Shown piece by piece: positions 17,312 through 25,687 of a stretch of DNA of 50,954 nt (position 1 is its first letter; each line of letters starts with the position of its first letter). The notes under the pieces were generated by a model. The model had not been told where the DNA came from. It was given only the letters and a program-made list of their open reading frames with translations, and ran no database searches. Source of the DNA: Aeriscardovia sp. (GTDB lineage Bacteria; Actinomycetota; Actinomycetes; Actinomycetales; Bifidobacteriaceae); contig JAGBQM010000024.1 in the NCBI GenBank assembly GCA_017632855.1, forward strand, positions 1 to 50,954, written 5' to 3'. A program made the translations under genes and the position numbers.

Positions 17312-17477
17312 CTGAATCTTCATCGAGCCCCAAATCTACAGGCGAGGAGCTGTTCTCCCAAGATTCCTCCCACGGATCGTTTTTCGGATGCTTTTGAGCA
17401 TAGAGGTAACGTCCCAAAACTGCTGCAAGCAGAGCGCCAAATACAATGGCTAGAAACTTCCAAAAACCTGACTTCAT
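17265..17477 (-). CDS. Small membrane protein with acidic tail, unknown
   Basis: 70 residues: a short N-terminus (MKSGFWK), one transmembrane helix (about 8-24, FLAIVFGALLAAVLGRYLY), then a highly acidic tail (LGLDEDSDEADEDESNKDEE). The very strong AAGGAGGAGG ribosome site and overlap with the next gene argue that it is genuinely translated. No family recognised. First gene of the operon leading to FemAB and close to crgA. Confidence 0.72.
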   Translation of the reverse strand: MKSGFWKFLAIVFGALLAAVLGRYLYAQKHPKNDPWEESWENSSSPVDLGLDEDSDEADEDESNKDEEKA

Positions 17478-17552
17478 CGCCTACCTCCTCCTTGGTGCGG
17501 ATGGTTTTATATAGATCCTAATAAATTCTAATGAAGAAATCCCGACTCCGCC

Positions 17553-17933
17553 CTATTTCCACCACATAGTCATGACAAACCCTATAAACATCAGGCCAAA
17601 TCCTATGAGCAGATTCCAGTTTCTGATGGCGGGTATGGGGTATTTCCCGGAGGTAACGTAATTGACCACTACCCACGCCAAGCCTATTACTAATAGAGCT
17701 GCAAAAATGGGAACAAACCACTTGGGGTTGGTCTTGGTCTTCTTTATGGCTTTTTTGATGCGCTTGTCGTTATCCTCTTGCCTTTCCATAAGCCTTCGGA
17801 TGCTTGCAGGCATATCCTGAGAGGAGGCATCCGGGTTCAGGAGGGCTTCCACCTTGTCAAATTCGGGCTTTTTTTTCTCTTGGCCCTCCTCTTTTGCGCC
17901 CTCTTCGGACCTGTCCTCTTCCTCGTTTTCCAT
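17553..17933 (-). CDS. crgA: Cell division protein CrgA
   Basis: Actinobacterial divisome membrane protein that bridges FtsZ, FtsQ and penicillin-binding proteins. 126 residues: an acidic N-terminal half (KPEFDKVEALLNP), then two transmembrane helices with the family signature NPKWFVPIFAALLVIGLAWV and YVTSGKYPIP...NWNLLIGFGLMFIGFVMTMWW. Canonical length for family members with extended N-termini. ATG with TAAGGAGG, the best ribosome site in this part. Divergent from the sortase gene, an arrangement common in actinobacteria. Confidence 0.95.
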   Translation of the reverse strand: MENEEEDRSEEGAKEEGQEKKKPEFDKVEALLNPDASSQDMPASIRRLMERQEDNDKRIKKAIKKTKTNPKWFVPIFAALLVIGLAWVVVNYVTSGKYPIPAIRNWNLLIGFGLMFIGFVMTMWWK

Positions 17934-18006
17934 AAACCTCCTTAGTATCTTTATATAGTGTAGTCAATTCGTATGATTCACGTGTAAATTGTGATGGAGG
18001 CGCGCT

Positions 18007-19104
18007 ATTAAGGCTAAATCCAGACATCGCGGAAAAAGGAAGAGGGTCTTTACGACTGCCGGAGTGATAGGGGAGATCCTTCTCACTCTGGCTGCCTTAT
18101 GCATACTCTATGCCATTTGGCAGATTGGATGGACCGGAGTCATTTCCGAGCGAATACAGACTCACGAATTCAATACCGTCAGCTGGGAGACTCCGGGAAG
18201 CGGGGGAGACGGATACAAGATTGCCACTCCTCAGTCGGGAGCCCCTCCGGTGCTCCCCAATTTGAAAACCCCGGGAGCCATTCTGGGCGAAATTTACATC
18301 CCTTGCTTTGGATCGCAATACAAAAGGCTCATCGTTCAGGGCACCACCCTTGTTCAGCTAGACAGGCACGGCCTGGGGCATTACGAATCCACCCCTATGT
18401 TCGGCGCGATAGGAAACGTGGGCCTGGCTGGCCACAGGGAGGGATACGGAGCTCCGCTGGGGGATGTGGCGCGGTTTAAAACCGGTGACGAAATTATAAT
18501 CCGCACTACGCAATACTGGTACATTTACACCTATCAGAGCTACCAGATAGTCCTTCCCTCACAAACCCAGGTCATAGATCCGGTTCCAAATAAGCCCGGA
18601 GCTACTCCCACAGAGCGCCTGATGACTTTAACTACCTGCACCCCCCGCTACGGCATTCCGACGCATCGGTGGATAGTGTATGCGAAATTCAAGTATTGGG
18701 CCTACGTTAAGGACGGCATCCCCGCCGCCCTTGCCCAGGAAGGCTCCGGGGGGAAGATCACTTTTCCCGCTTCCTTTAACAGCTGGGCGGCTTCCATCCC
18801 CCCCGTCAGCTCCATCTTTTACTTCCTTCTGGCGGCATGGCTGATAGTTTTTGTATCGGCGGCGGTCACATGGAGATGGCCCAGCGCGAGAAAGGATATG
18901 GAAGGGAAACTAATCAATAAGCCCTACAGCATTTATTCTTCTTTGCGTTGGATAAATCCGGGAGTGAGGGCTATAAGGTGGGTATTGCTGGTGTTGGGCC
19001 TTCTCTGCTTTATAGCGTTGCTTTTCGCATGGGTCTTTCCGTGGATGGCCTCCACAATCCCGATTCTAAAATCTTCTTCAAATTATGTGGCCATTCCGCA
19101 ATAA
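18007..19104 (+). CDS. srtE: Class E sortase (ATT start proposed)
   Basis: Transpeptidase that anchors LPXTG/LAXTG-type surface proteins. The catalytic set is complete: His in GLAGHRE, Cys in MTLTTCTPRYG, Arg in HRWIVYA. An N-terminal transmembrane helix (EILLTLAALCILYAIWQIGW) and two C-terminal hydrophobic segments (FYFLLAAWLIVFVSAAVTW; WVLLVLGLLCFIALLFAW) fit class E. The first ATG/GTG-type codon is GTG 18064, but the frame is open upstream to a stop at 17992. GGAGG (17996-18000) sits six bases before ATT at 18007, giving MKAKSRHRGKRKRVFTTAG, the basic N-terminus usual for this family. 365 residues. Divergent from crgA. Confidence 0.92.
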   Translation: MKAKSRHRGKRKRVFTTAGVIGEILLTLAALCILYAIWQIGWTGVISERIQTHEFNTVSWETPGSGGDGYKIATPQSGAPPVLPNLKTPGAILGEIYIPCFGSQYKRLIVQGTTLVQLDRHGLGHYESTPMFGAIGNVGLAGHREGYGAPLGDVARFKTGDEIIIRTTQYWYIYTYQSYQIVLPSQTQVIDPVPNKPGATPTERLMTLTTCTPRYGIPTHRWIVYAKFKYWAYVKDGIPAALAQEGSGGKITFPASFNSWAASIPPVSSIFYFLLAAWLIVFVSAAVTWRWPSARKDMEGKLINKPYSIYSSLRWINPGVRAIRWVLLVLGLLCFIALLFAWVFPWMASTIPILKSSSNYVAIPQ

Positions 19105-19147
19105 GTGCATTCAGGTATTAAATCTTTTATAGTTTCGGCCTGTCATA

Positions 19148-19169
19148 TATAATCAATCTTTATCAATCT
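19148..19169 (+). promoter_or_regulatory. Promoter -10 and direct repeat upstream of sugar transporter
   Basis: TATAAT at 19148-19153 (weak -35). Overlapping and just downstream are two copies of ATCAATCT (19152-19159 and 19162-19169) exactly 10 bases apart, one helical turn, placed where a regulator could block transcription. Confidence 0.4.
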
Positions 19170-19200
19170 AGTTGCACTCATTCAAAGGGGAATGGAGCGT

Positions 19201-20577
19201 ATGTCAGATCAGCGCGCGTCTATGCCTTGGGGCCTCTACACCGTAGGCGGCCTTGGCGGCCTTTTATTTGGCTATGACACAGGCATTATTTCAGGTGCAG
19301 GCCCAATCATCCAAAATGACTGGAGGCTGAATGCTGCACAGCTCGGATTTATAACTGCAAGCGTCCTTATAGGCTCCATGGTGGGAGCTTTGGCTATAGG
19401 GGGGCTGGCTGACAGGTTTGGAAGAAAAAAGCTGTTTATGATTGCAGCGCTTCTCTTCATAGCGGGCGGATTCTTCTGCATGTTTTCCCAAAATTTTGCG
19501 GAAATGAGCATAGCGAGGATTGTCTTGGGCTTTGCAATAGGCGCGGCTTCTTCCCTCACTCCCACTTACCTTGTGGAACTTGCAGATAAGGATCACAGGG
19601 GATCTGTCGCCTCCATGTTCCAGCTCATGATAACCATTGGAATCGAAGTCGCTTACTTTGCAAACCTTCTGTTTTTAAACCACAACATAGGGGGCCTGGC
19701 AGACTGGAGGTGGATGCTGGGTTCCGAACTTCTTCCCGCCGCAGCTTTAATGATAGGATCTATCGCCCTTCCCGAAAGCCCCCGTTACCTTATAAAGGCC
19801 GGAAAGGTGGAGCTGGCAAGAAAGATTCTGGAAAGAAGGCTGAAGAGGGACGGATCTGAGGAAATAGCCGAAATACAGGCCGTTTTGGCAAAGTCCGAAG
19901 GCAAAGGCACTTTCAAGGAGCTTTTCTCAATCTCCGGAAAAAGCGTGCTTGTGGCAATACTTCTCATGTTCTTCCAGCAGTTGGTGGGAATAAATGCCGT
20001 CATTTACTTCGTCCCCAAGATCTTCCAGTCCGCTTTCCACTTCTCGAGCGCCAATTCCATTTGGATTTCCGTGGGAATCGGAGCTATAAACGTAATTTCC
20101 ACCATTGTCGCCCTCGGCATTATGAACCGCTTCAACAGGAAGTCCCTGCTTATTTTCGGCTCTATCGAGATGGCCATTTCCTTTATAATCCTCATTATCC
20201 TGACGCTGACTTTGGGCGTACACAGCATGGGAAGCGCAATAGCCACCATGATCTTCATCGCCCTCTTCATCATAGGGTTCGCAGTTTCATGGGGACCGAT
20301 ATGCTGGATTATGATAAGCGAAATCTTCCCGCTGAAAGTCAGGGGCCTTGGAACTTCCATAGGTTCGGCTGCCAACTGGATAGGCGACTTCATCGTTTCC
20401 CAGTTCTTCACCATCCTTTTGGTAGGCTTCCACAACAATATCGCAGGACCCTTCGGGATATTTTGCGCCTTTGCAATACTTTCGATCTTCTTCGTAAAGT
20501 ACATGGTTCCGGAAACCCGCGGAAAGAGCTTGGAAGAGATTGAGGAGAATCTCGACGCAAAGAAGCAGAAGGCCTGA
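19201..20577 (+). CDS. MFS sugar porter (sugar:H+ symporter family)
   Basis: 12-helix major-facilitator sugar transporter of the XylE/GalP/AraE group. 458 residues from ATG 19201; ATG 19192 is also possible but has AAGGGG only one or two bases away. Signatures: GGLLFGYDTGIISGA in helix 1, DRFGRKKL loop 2-3, PESPRYLIKAGK after helix 6, FFQQLVGINAVIYFVPKI in helix 7 (QQ-x-x-GIN sugar site), NRFNRKSLL loop 8-9, VPETRGKSLEEIE at the end. The substrate (glucose, xylose, arabinose or similar) cannot be assigned. Monocistronic, ended by a strong terminator. Confidence 0.95.
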   Translation: MSDQRASMPWGLYTVGGLGGLLFGYDTGIISGAGPIIQNDWRLNAAQLGFITASVLIGSMVGALAIGGLADRFGRKKLFMIAALLFIAGGFFCMFSQNFAEMSIARIVLGFAIGAASSLTPTYLVELADKDHRGSVASMFQLMITIGIEVAYFANLLFLNHNIGGLADWRWMLGSELLPAAALMIGSIALPESPRYLIKAGKVELARKILERRLKRDGSEEIAEIQAVLAKSEGKGTFKELFSISGKSVLVAILLMFFQQLVGINAVIYFVPKIFQSAFHFSSANSIWISVGIGAINVISTIVALGIMNRFNRKSLLIFGSIEMAISFIILIILTLTLGVHSMGSAIATMIFIALFIIGFAVSWGPICWIMISEIFPLKVRGLGTSIGSAANWIGDFIVSQFFTILLVGFHNNIAGPFGIFCAFAILSIFFVKYMVPETRGKSLEEIEENLDAKKQKA

Positions 20578-20598
20578 AAAGCTTTTTGCTTTTGAGTC

Positions 20599-20623
20599 TG
20601 CGCGGCCACGCCGCGCATTTTTT
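20599..20623 (+). terminator. Rho-independent terminator after sugar transporter
   Basis: Perfect 8-bp GC-rich stem TGCGCGGC (20599-20606) / GCCGCGCA (20610-20617), loop CAC, then six Ts. Confidence 0.93.
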
Positions 20624-20655
20624 ATATCATAGATGGAGTATTGAAAGGGGAAATG

Positions 20656-21813
20656 ATGGAAGAACAGTGGTGCCAGGAGCTTCCTTTTTCTGATATTTAC
20701 AGGCATCTTCCCGCCATTTTGCCTGCGATATCGGCAAGCTTGGGCGCCCCTTGCCCTACGGCTCTCTATAAAAGCCCGGAAGAGTGCAGGGAGAGGCTGG
20801 ATCTGCCCTACTGTTCTTCTTGCCTGTTTATCTTCGTTGACGGGCTGGGTTACTTCAACCTTTTAAACAATTTGGGATACGCCCCCTTTTTGCGATCCAT
20901 CAGAAGCTTCTTTCGCAACTCCCCCTTTTTAAGTTGTTTTCCCACCACTACCGCAGCTGCCATTTCTTCCATGGGGACGGGAACCTGTCCTGGTTTGACA
21001 TCCATTTTCGGCTATACCCAGATCAACCCTTTCACCGGCCGGATTTCTCAAATGATCAGTTTCAGAGACGCTCCAAATCCAAAAGAAGTTCAAAAGGAGC
21101 CCACGCTCTTTTCCCTTTTGAGCATGCGCGGAAAAAAGGTGGCCACGGTGGGAGAGAAAAAGTTCGACGCTTCCCCTTTAACCTTGGCCGCTCTTGACGG
21201 AAGCCGCTATTTTGTGGAAAAAAATCCGGTGGCCGCGGCTAAAATGGCCGGCTCTCTTACTTTTGACTTCGATCTCACCTACTTTTACATTCCTTCCGTA
21301 GATAAGGCAGGGCATAAATTCGGATGCCAAAGCGGGGAGTGGAAGCAAGCTCTGGAGGAAGCGGATTTGGAGATAAAATCGGCTTTTGAGGCGGCCAAAA
21401 AAGGCACTCTGCTGGTGATATGCGCCGATCACGGAATGGTGGAAAGGCGCAAGTCTTTTAATTTTTCCGCTTTGCCCAAAAAACTGATGGATGGAGTAAG
21501 GCTGGTGGCAGGAGAGCAAAGGGATGTGATGCTCTATCTGGAAGAGGGTCAGGATCCGCGGCTGAAGGCGGAAGAGTGGGAAAGGTATTTTAGGGGCTGG
21601 GCCATGGCCTTTGACAAGCGCCAGGCGGTGGAACGCGGAGTTTTCGGGCCCCTCTCTCCCGAAAGCGGGGCATATCTGGGGGACGTAATAGTGTGCTTCA
21701 AAGGTGAAGCCCTGTTGGACGGACTGGGCGGAAAAGATATAGAAATGCCGGGAGTGCACGGCTCATGGACTCAGGCTGAGGCTAGGATTCCTCTGATTGC
21801 CGTGGTGAAGTGA
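20656..21813 (+). CDS. Alkaline phosphatase-superfamily phosphodiesterase/nucleotide pyrophosphatase
   Basis: 385-residue metal-dependent hydrolase. Two-zinc site elements: Asp in FIFVDGLGYFN; nucleophile Thr in PTTTAAAISSMGTG; Asp/His in IPSVDKAGHKFG; Asp-His in VICADHGM; late His in GVHGSW. No signal peptide, so cytoplasmic. ATG 20656 with AAAGGGG five bases upstream is favoured over ATG 20653 and TTG 20641. In actinobacteria a gene of this family commonly neighbours sepH, as here, where the two converge and overlap by 32 bases. The natural substrate is unknown. Confidence 0.88.
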   Translation: MEEQWCQELPFSDIYRHLPAILPAISASLGAPCPTALYKSPEECRERLDLPYCSSCLFIFVDGLGYFNLLNNLGYAPFLRSIRSFFRNSPFLSCFPTTTAAAISSMGTGTCPGLTSIFGYTQINPFTGRISQMISFRDAPNPKEVQKEPTLFSLLSMRGKKVATVGEKKFDASPLTLAALDGSRYFVEKNPVAAAKMAGSLTFDFDLTYFYIPSVDKAGHKFGCQSGEWKQALEEADLEIKSAFEAAKKGTLLVICADHGMVERRKSFNFSALPKKLMDGVRLVAGEQRDVMLYLEEGQDPRLKAEEWERYFRGWAMAFDKRQAVERGVFGPLSPESGAYLGDVIVCFKGEALLDGLGGKDIEMPGVHGSWTQAEARIPLIAVVK

Positions 21814-22669
21814 CCCCTCCCCCAAAGAGGATGTCGTCCCATGAAGGCACGCCTTTCCTTTGCATCTTGCCTTTGGGCTGGAAGGCGATCCGAGGGGCCT
21901 GGTTTTCGCAAGGATCCACTAACTCCGTCTCCACTTCCTGGGCCCCTTCTTCTTCCGCCTCCTCCGCGCCCTTATCGCTTTTATCTTCTTTCAGAGGCGC
22001 GTTTTTAGCGGGAGCCTCTTCTTCCAAATTCGCTTCTTTGGGGTTTTTAGGCGAAGGGAGAGGAGGAAGGTTTGGCTTCTTGGGGGTCGGGAAAGGGACC
22101 GGTTTTGAGTCATCTCCCAAAAGGTATTTGGCTTCGTCATTCAATGAGGAAATGGAATTGTCGCGAAGGTTCCACGCCCACGCCGCTTCCCATTTTTTTC
22201 CATCCCTTTCAAACTGAGCCGTTATTTTCCACGGCCCCCTTCCATCTCGCGAAGCGCTCCATTTGATTTCTTTTCCTTTGACCCCGAGACGGGCAAAGGC
22301 ATGGGAAATAATTTCTGAAATCCTTTCTTTGCCCAGAGGGGACTTTTGGTAAAAACTGGAACGGAATTGATGGATGGCGGTCCTTTTTTCGTCTTCCACA
22401 GAAGCCGCTATCCGGGCTATAAAGTCCTGGTCTACTTGAAGCTCTTCGGATATCTGATTTACGTCTTTTCCGGATCTGACCATATTCTGTATTTGGGAGA
22501 TTGGGAGAGGGGAAAGCCGCTTTTGGGCTCCCGCCTGGGCCTTGATCTTGCGCGAGGAAAGCAGGGCATCTTCTATGTGATCGGAAGCCTCCAGGATTAT
22601 CGGCTCTCCATCGAGCGAAAGTATTATATTCCCTTCTTCATCCACCCGGTCAAAGGATGCCTTTCTCAT
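21782..22669 (-). CDS. sepH: Septation protein SepH (DUF3071)
   Basis: Actinobacterial FtsZ-binding division protein that promotes Z-ring assembly. 295 residues. The N-terminal DUF3071 domain (RKASFDRVDEEGNIIL through AWAWNLRDNSISSLNDEAKYL) contains the helix-turn-helix-like segment LSPLPISQIQNMVRSGKDVN needed for FtsZ activation. The C-terminal 100 residues are Pro/Glu-rich and disordered and end GVPSWDDILFGG, a conserved-looking terminal motif in SepH homologues. ATG start with a purine-rich GGGGAGAAG upstream. Divergent from the DUF4193-dut-rel operon. Confidence 0.92.
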   Translation of the reverse strand: MRKASFDRVDEEGNIILSLDGEPIILEASDHIEDALLSSRKIKAQAGAQKRLSPLPISQIQNMVRSGKDVNQISEELQVDQDFIARIAASVEDEKRTAIHQFRSSFYQKSPLGKERISEIISHAFARLGVKGKEIKWSASRDGRGPWKITAQFERDGKKWEAAWAWNLRDNSISSLNDEAKYLLGDDSKPVPFPTPKKPNLPPLPSPKNPKEANLEEEAPAKNAPLKEDKSDKGAEEAEEEGAQEVETELVDPCENQAPRIAFQPKGKMQRKGVPSWDDILFGGGVTSPRQSEES

Positions 22670-22757
22670 TTTTCTCTTCTCCCCTTGCTCTTCTAAACCT
22701 ATCCTATTTTATTTCCCTTCTCTCAGCAGGCCTGATGCCTAAGACGGCAATCTACCG

Positions 22758-22763
22758 TATAAT
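22758..22763 (+). promoter_or_regulatory. -10 box of the DUF4193-dut-rel operon
   Basis: Consensus TATAAT about 37 bases before the first start codon, with no clear -35. It is the only good -10 in the 131-base divergent region with sepH. Confidence 0.5.
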
Positions 22764-22800
22764 TAAGACATTTAGTTGATACGCATTTTAGGAGGATACT

Positions 22801-23094
22801 TTGTCACAAGACGATTTGGACCTTTATCCCGAACAAACCGATGAATTTATAGCTCCGGCCCCCATTCCCGATTTTGACGAGGATGAAATAGACGAAGACG
22901 AACAAATGCTGGCCAAAGAAGAGGAGCTGCCAAGCGAAAGCGGAGAGGAAAGGGAAGAGGAAAAAGAGGCCCTCCCCGCGGCAATGCCCGTCCAGGAAGA
23001 TGAATTTGTGTGCTCCGTATGCTACCTGGTGAAGCATAAAAGCCAGCTTGGCAGGATGGAGGGCAAAAAGCCCGTATGCAAAGAGTGCGCGTAA
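22801..23094 (+). CDS. DUF4193 family protein (zinc-ribbon-like)
   Basis: 97-residue actinobacterial protein. A strongly acidic first two thirds (DFDEDEIDEDEQ) is followed by the DUF4193 C-terminus DEFVCSVCYLVKHKSQLGR...KPVCKECA, in which two CxxC pairs probably bind zinc; related to the RbpA-like small zinc proteins in layout only. Function unknown. TTG start at 22801 with AGGAGG six bases upstream. It precedes dut, as in many actinobacterial genomes. Confidence 0.9.
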   Translation: MSQDDLDLYPEQTDEFIAPAPIPDFDEDEIDEDEQMLAKEEELPSESGEEREEEKEALPAAMPVQEDEFVCSVCYLVKHKSQLGRMEGKKPVCKECA

Positions 23095-23103
23095 GCGGAA
23101 ACG

Positions 23104-23538
23104 ATGGTAGGAATTAAGATTGTTGCCCTGGAAGGGTGCGAAGATCTCCTTCCCTCTTACGCCCATTTAACTGATGCGGCGGTGGATCTGAGGTGCAGGG
23201 AAGACTTTTCTCTGGAGTTTATGGAAAGAAAAGCGGTCCCCTGCGGAATTAAGATAGCGCTCCCCGAAGGGTGGGCAGGGCTGGTGTTGCCCAGATCCGG
23301 AATTTCGCTGAGAAGGGGAGTGACGGTTGTAAACGCCCCCGGCCTTATAGACAGCGGATACAGGGGGGAGATTAAAGTTGCCCTCATAAACTTTTCCAGA
23401 GAAAGGCAGGAATTTTTCCGCGGCGAAAGGATTGCCCAGTTTATGGCCTTGAGGGCTGAAAAGATGGAGTTTTCCCTTTCCGACTACCTTCCTCTTTCCG
23501 ACAGGGGAGAGGAAGGATTTGGATCCACTGGAGTTTAG
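23104..23538 (+). CDS. dut: dUTPase (dUTP diphosphatase)
   Basis: Trimeric dUTPase that hydrolyses dUTP to dUMP and keeps uracil out of DNA. 144 residues with all five motifs: DAAVDLRC (I), LPRSGIS (II), GLIDSGYRGEIKVALIN (III, with the catalytic Asp and the beta-hairpin that binds uracil), RGERIAQFM (IV), and C-terminal EEGFGSTG (V, the P-loop-like arm). ATG start nine bases after DUF4193. Its last 20 bases overlap the start of rel. Confidence 0.96.
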   Translation: MVGIKIVALEGCEDLLPSYAHLTDAAVDLRCREDFSLEFMERKAVPCGIKIALPEGWAGLVLPRSGISLRRGVTVVNAPGLIDSGYRGEIKVALINFSRERQEFFRGERIAQFMALRAEKMEFSLSDYLPLSDRGEEGFGSTGV

Positions 23539-25687
23539 CTTGAAAAAGCTTCCCATAAAATCGCTTCCCCCTTCCAAGGCCCTGGGGGCCGAAATTTCCC
23601 AGGATCCCTTTGATCTTCTCGCCCCCGTCCTCAAGTCCTTTTCCTTCCACCATCCCAAAGACGAAGTGGGGCCTATAGAAGAAGCGTGGAAGGTGGCCAA
23701 GGAAAAGCATGAAGGCCAGTTTCGGGCCTCGGGCGAACCCTATATATCCCATCCTTTGGGCGTTGCCCAGATTTTGGCCGATTTGGGTTCGGACCGGCAA
23801 GTGGTGATGGCGGGCCTTTTGCACGACACTGTAGAGGACACCGACTACTCCCTGGAAGAGTGCAGAAGACAATTTGGAGAAACCGCTTCCCTTGTAGAGG
23901 GAGTGACCAAGCTTTCCTTAATCAGCAAAGAGCTTTCAAACGCCGAAACCATAAGGAAGCTGATTTTGGCCATGCAGCAGGACGTGAGGGTGGGGGTAGT
24001 AAAGCTTGCCGATCGCCTTTACAATGCCAGGACCTGGCGCTTCATGCCTCCGAAAAAAGCCGCCAAGAAGGCCGGAGAGACCCTTGACATCTACGTGCCT
24101 TTGGCAGACAGGCTCGGCATGGGGATAGTAAAGTCCGAGCTGGAAGAGCTTTCCTTTAAGTACCTGGATCCTAAGATTTACAAAAAAGTCGTGGAAATGG
24201 TGGGGGCCAGGGCCGGGGTCAGAGACGAGTACCTTGAAAAGATGATGGGAGAGGTCAAAGCCTCCTTGAAGTCATATGGAATAAAGGCAAAAATCACAGG
24301 CAGGTTGAAAAGCTACTTCAGCATTTACAGGAAAATCGTGCTTCTTAAGAAGAATTTCGACAGGATTTACGATTTTGTGGGAATAAGGGTCGTTGTGGAT
24401 TCCCCCCAGAACTGCTACCGGGCTTTGGGAATTATTCATGAAAAATGGCTACCCGTCCCCGGACGTTTCAAGGATTATATAGCCATGCCCAAGTCCAACC
24501 TTTACCAGGCCCTCCATACCACCATTCTTGGCGACGGCGGACAAGAAATAGAGATCCAAATCCGCACAGAAGAAATGCACAAGGAAGACGAGTACGGCAT
24601 AGCCGCCCATTGGAAATACAAAGAGAAGGAAGATTTCGGATCTCCTGAGTGGGTGGGGAGGATGGCAAACTGGGTAAAAGATCTTCAGGACCCCTCTGAA
24701 ATCCTTCCGGCCCTTAAAAGCGATTTGACCTCGGAAGAAATCTCGATCTTTACGCCTAAAGGGGAGACTATCTTTCTTCCGGAAGGGGCTTGTCCGCTTG
24801 ATTTTGCCTATGCCGTACACACCGAAATCGGGAATAGGGCTGTAGGAGCCAAAATCAACGGTATTCCTTCCAGCCTCTCATCCAAATTGAAATCCGGAGA
24901 CTGCGTGGAAATTCTGACTTCCCAGTCGGGATCTTCCGGACCCTCTTACGAATGGCTTTCTTTCGTGATTACACCCAAAGCCAAAAACAAAATAAAGAGG
25001 TTCCTTTCGCAGGAAAAAAATCTTGAGGCCGCCCAAAAGGGAAAAAAGGCCCTTATGGCTTACATGCTGGATCGCGGCATCCCCTTTTCTTTGCCTTCCC
25101 TCGTCCACGCCTCATCGGCTCTGGGTTTTTCCACCCTTCAGCAGCTTTACTATGCAGTGGGAAATGGGAAAATTTCCTGTTTTGCGGTATCCAGGGCGGT
25201 TTTCAGAAGCAAAGCGAGCGGGGAGGGGAGCGAATCTGAAAAATACTCCGTAACCGTCAAAGGAGTGGAGAAAGGGGAAAGGATAGAACTCGCCAGATGC
25301 TGCAAACCCGTCCCGGGGGATCAGATAGCGGGCTTTATCACCAATTTCCGCGGCGTCCGCATCCATTCCACCCGCTGCCCTGACTTCGTAAGGCTAAGCG
25401 AAGAAAACCCCGGGAAAATCGTGGACGCCCAGTGGAAAGGGGAGAAAGGGGAATTTGAAGCCGAAATCGAAGTTCTGGCTTTGGATCGCCAGGCCCTTTT
25501 GGTGGATCTTTCCCTGGCCATTTCAAATGCTTGCGTGGATTTGTCTTCCTCCAGACAGAAAGTCGCGGCCAACCTCGTCTCAGCCTATTTTTCCTTTAAA
25601 TTCCGGGACTTCCCGCAACTGGAGCTGGTAATAAAATCCCTCGAACAAGTCGAGGGAGTGATAGGGGTAAAAAGGGTGGGAGGCTAG
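23519..25687 (+). CDS. rel: Bifunctional (p)ppGpp synthetase/hydrolase Rel
   Basis: Long RSH enzyme of the stringent response, 722 residues. Hydrolase domain: HEGQFRASGEPYISHP and the intact HD signature LLHDTVEDTDY (about residues 64-110). Synthetase domain: GRLKSYFSIYRK, DFVGIRVVVD, RFKDYIAMPKSNLYQALHT and EIQIRTEEMHKEDEYGIAAHW. The TGS domain (IFTPKGETIFLPEGA), Zn-finger region (RCCKPVPGDQIAGF) and C-terminal ACT domain complete the ribosome-sensing half. Both activities look intact. TTG start at 23519 with GGAAGGA two bases upstream; a TTG at 23540 is an alternative. Overlaps dut by 20 bases; its 3' end overlaps the convergent DUF349 gene by 4. Confidence 0.97.
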   Translation: MDPLEFSLKKLPIKSLPPSKALGAEISQDPFDLLAPVLKSFSFHHPKDEVGPIEEAWKVAKEKHEGQFRASGEPYISHPLGVAQILADLGSDRQVVMAGLLHDTVEDTDYSLEECRRQFGETASLVEGVTKLSLISKELSNAETIRKLILAMQQDVRVGVVKLADRLYNARTWRFMPPKKAAKKAGETLDIYVPLADRLGMGIVKSELEELSFKYLDPKIYKKVVEMVGARAGVRDEYLEKMMGEVKASLKSYGIKAKITGRLKSYFSIYRKIVLLKKNFDRIYDFVGIRVVVDSPQNCYRALGIIHEKWLPVPGRFKDYIAMPKSNLYQALHTTILGDGGQEIEIQIRTEEMHKEDEYGIAAHWKYKEKEDFGSPEWVGRMANWVKDLQDPSEILPALKSDLTSEEISIFTPKGETIFLPEGACPLDFAYAVHTEIGNRAVGAKINGIPSSLSSKLKSGDCVEILTSQSGSSGPSYEWLSFVITPKAKNKIKRFLSQEKNLEAAQKGKKALMAYMLDRGIPFSLPSLVHASSALGFSTLQQLYYAVGNGKISCFAVSRAVFRSKASGEGSESEKYSVTVKGVEKGERIELARCCKPVPGDQIAGFITNFRGVRIHSTRCPDFVRLSEENPGKIVDAQWKGEKGEFEAEIEVLALDRQALLVDLSLAISNACVDLSSSRQKVAANLVSAYFSFKFRDFPQLELVIKSLEQVEGVIGVKRVGG

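Noticed and set aside
17934..18006. Promoter in the crgA/srtE divergent region (TTGACT on the minus strand)
   Set aside because: Spacing to any -10-like hexamer is 14 bases or less, so no convincing promoter could be set.
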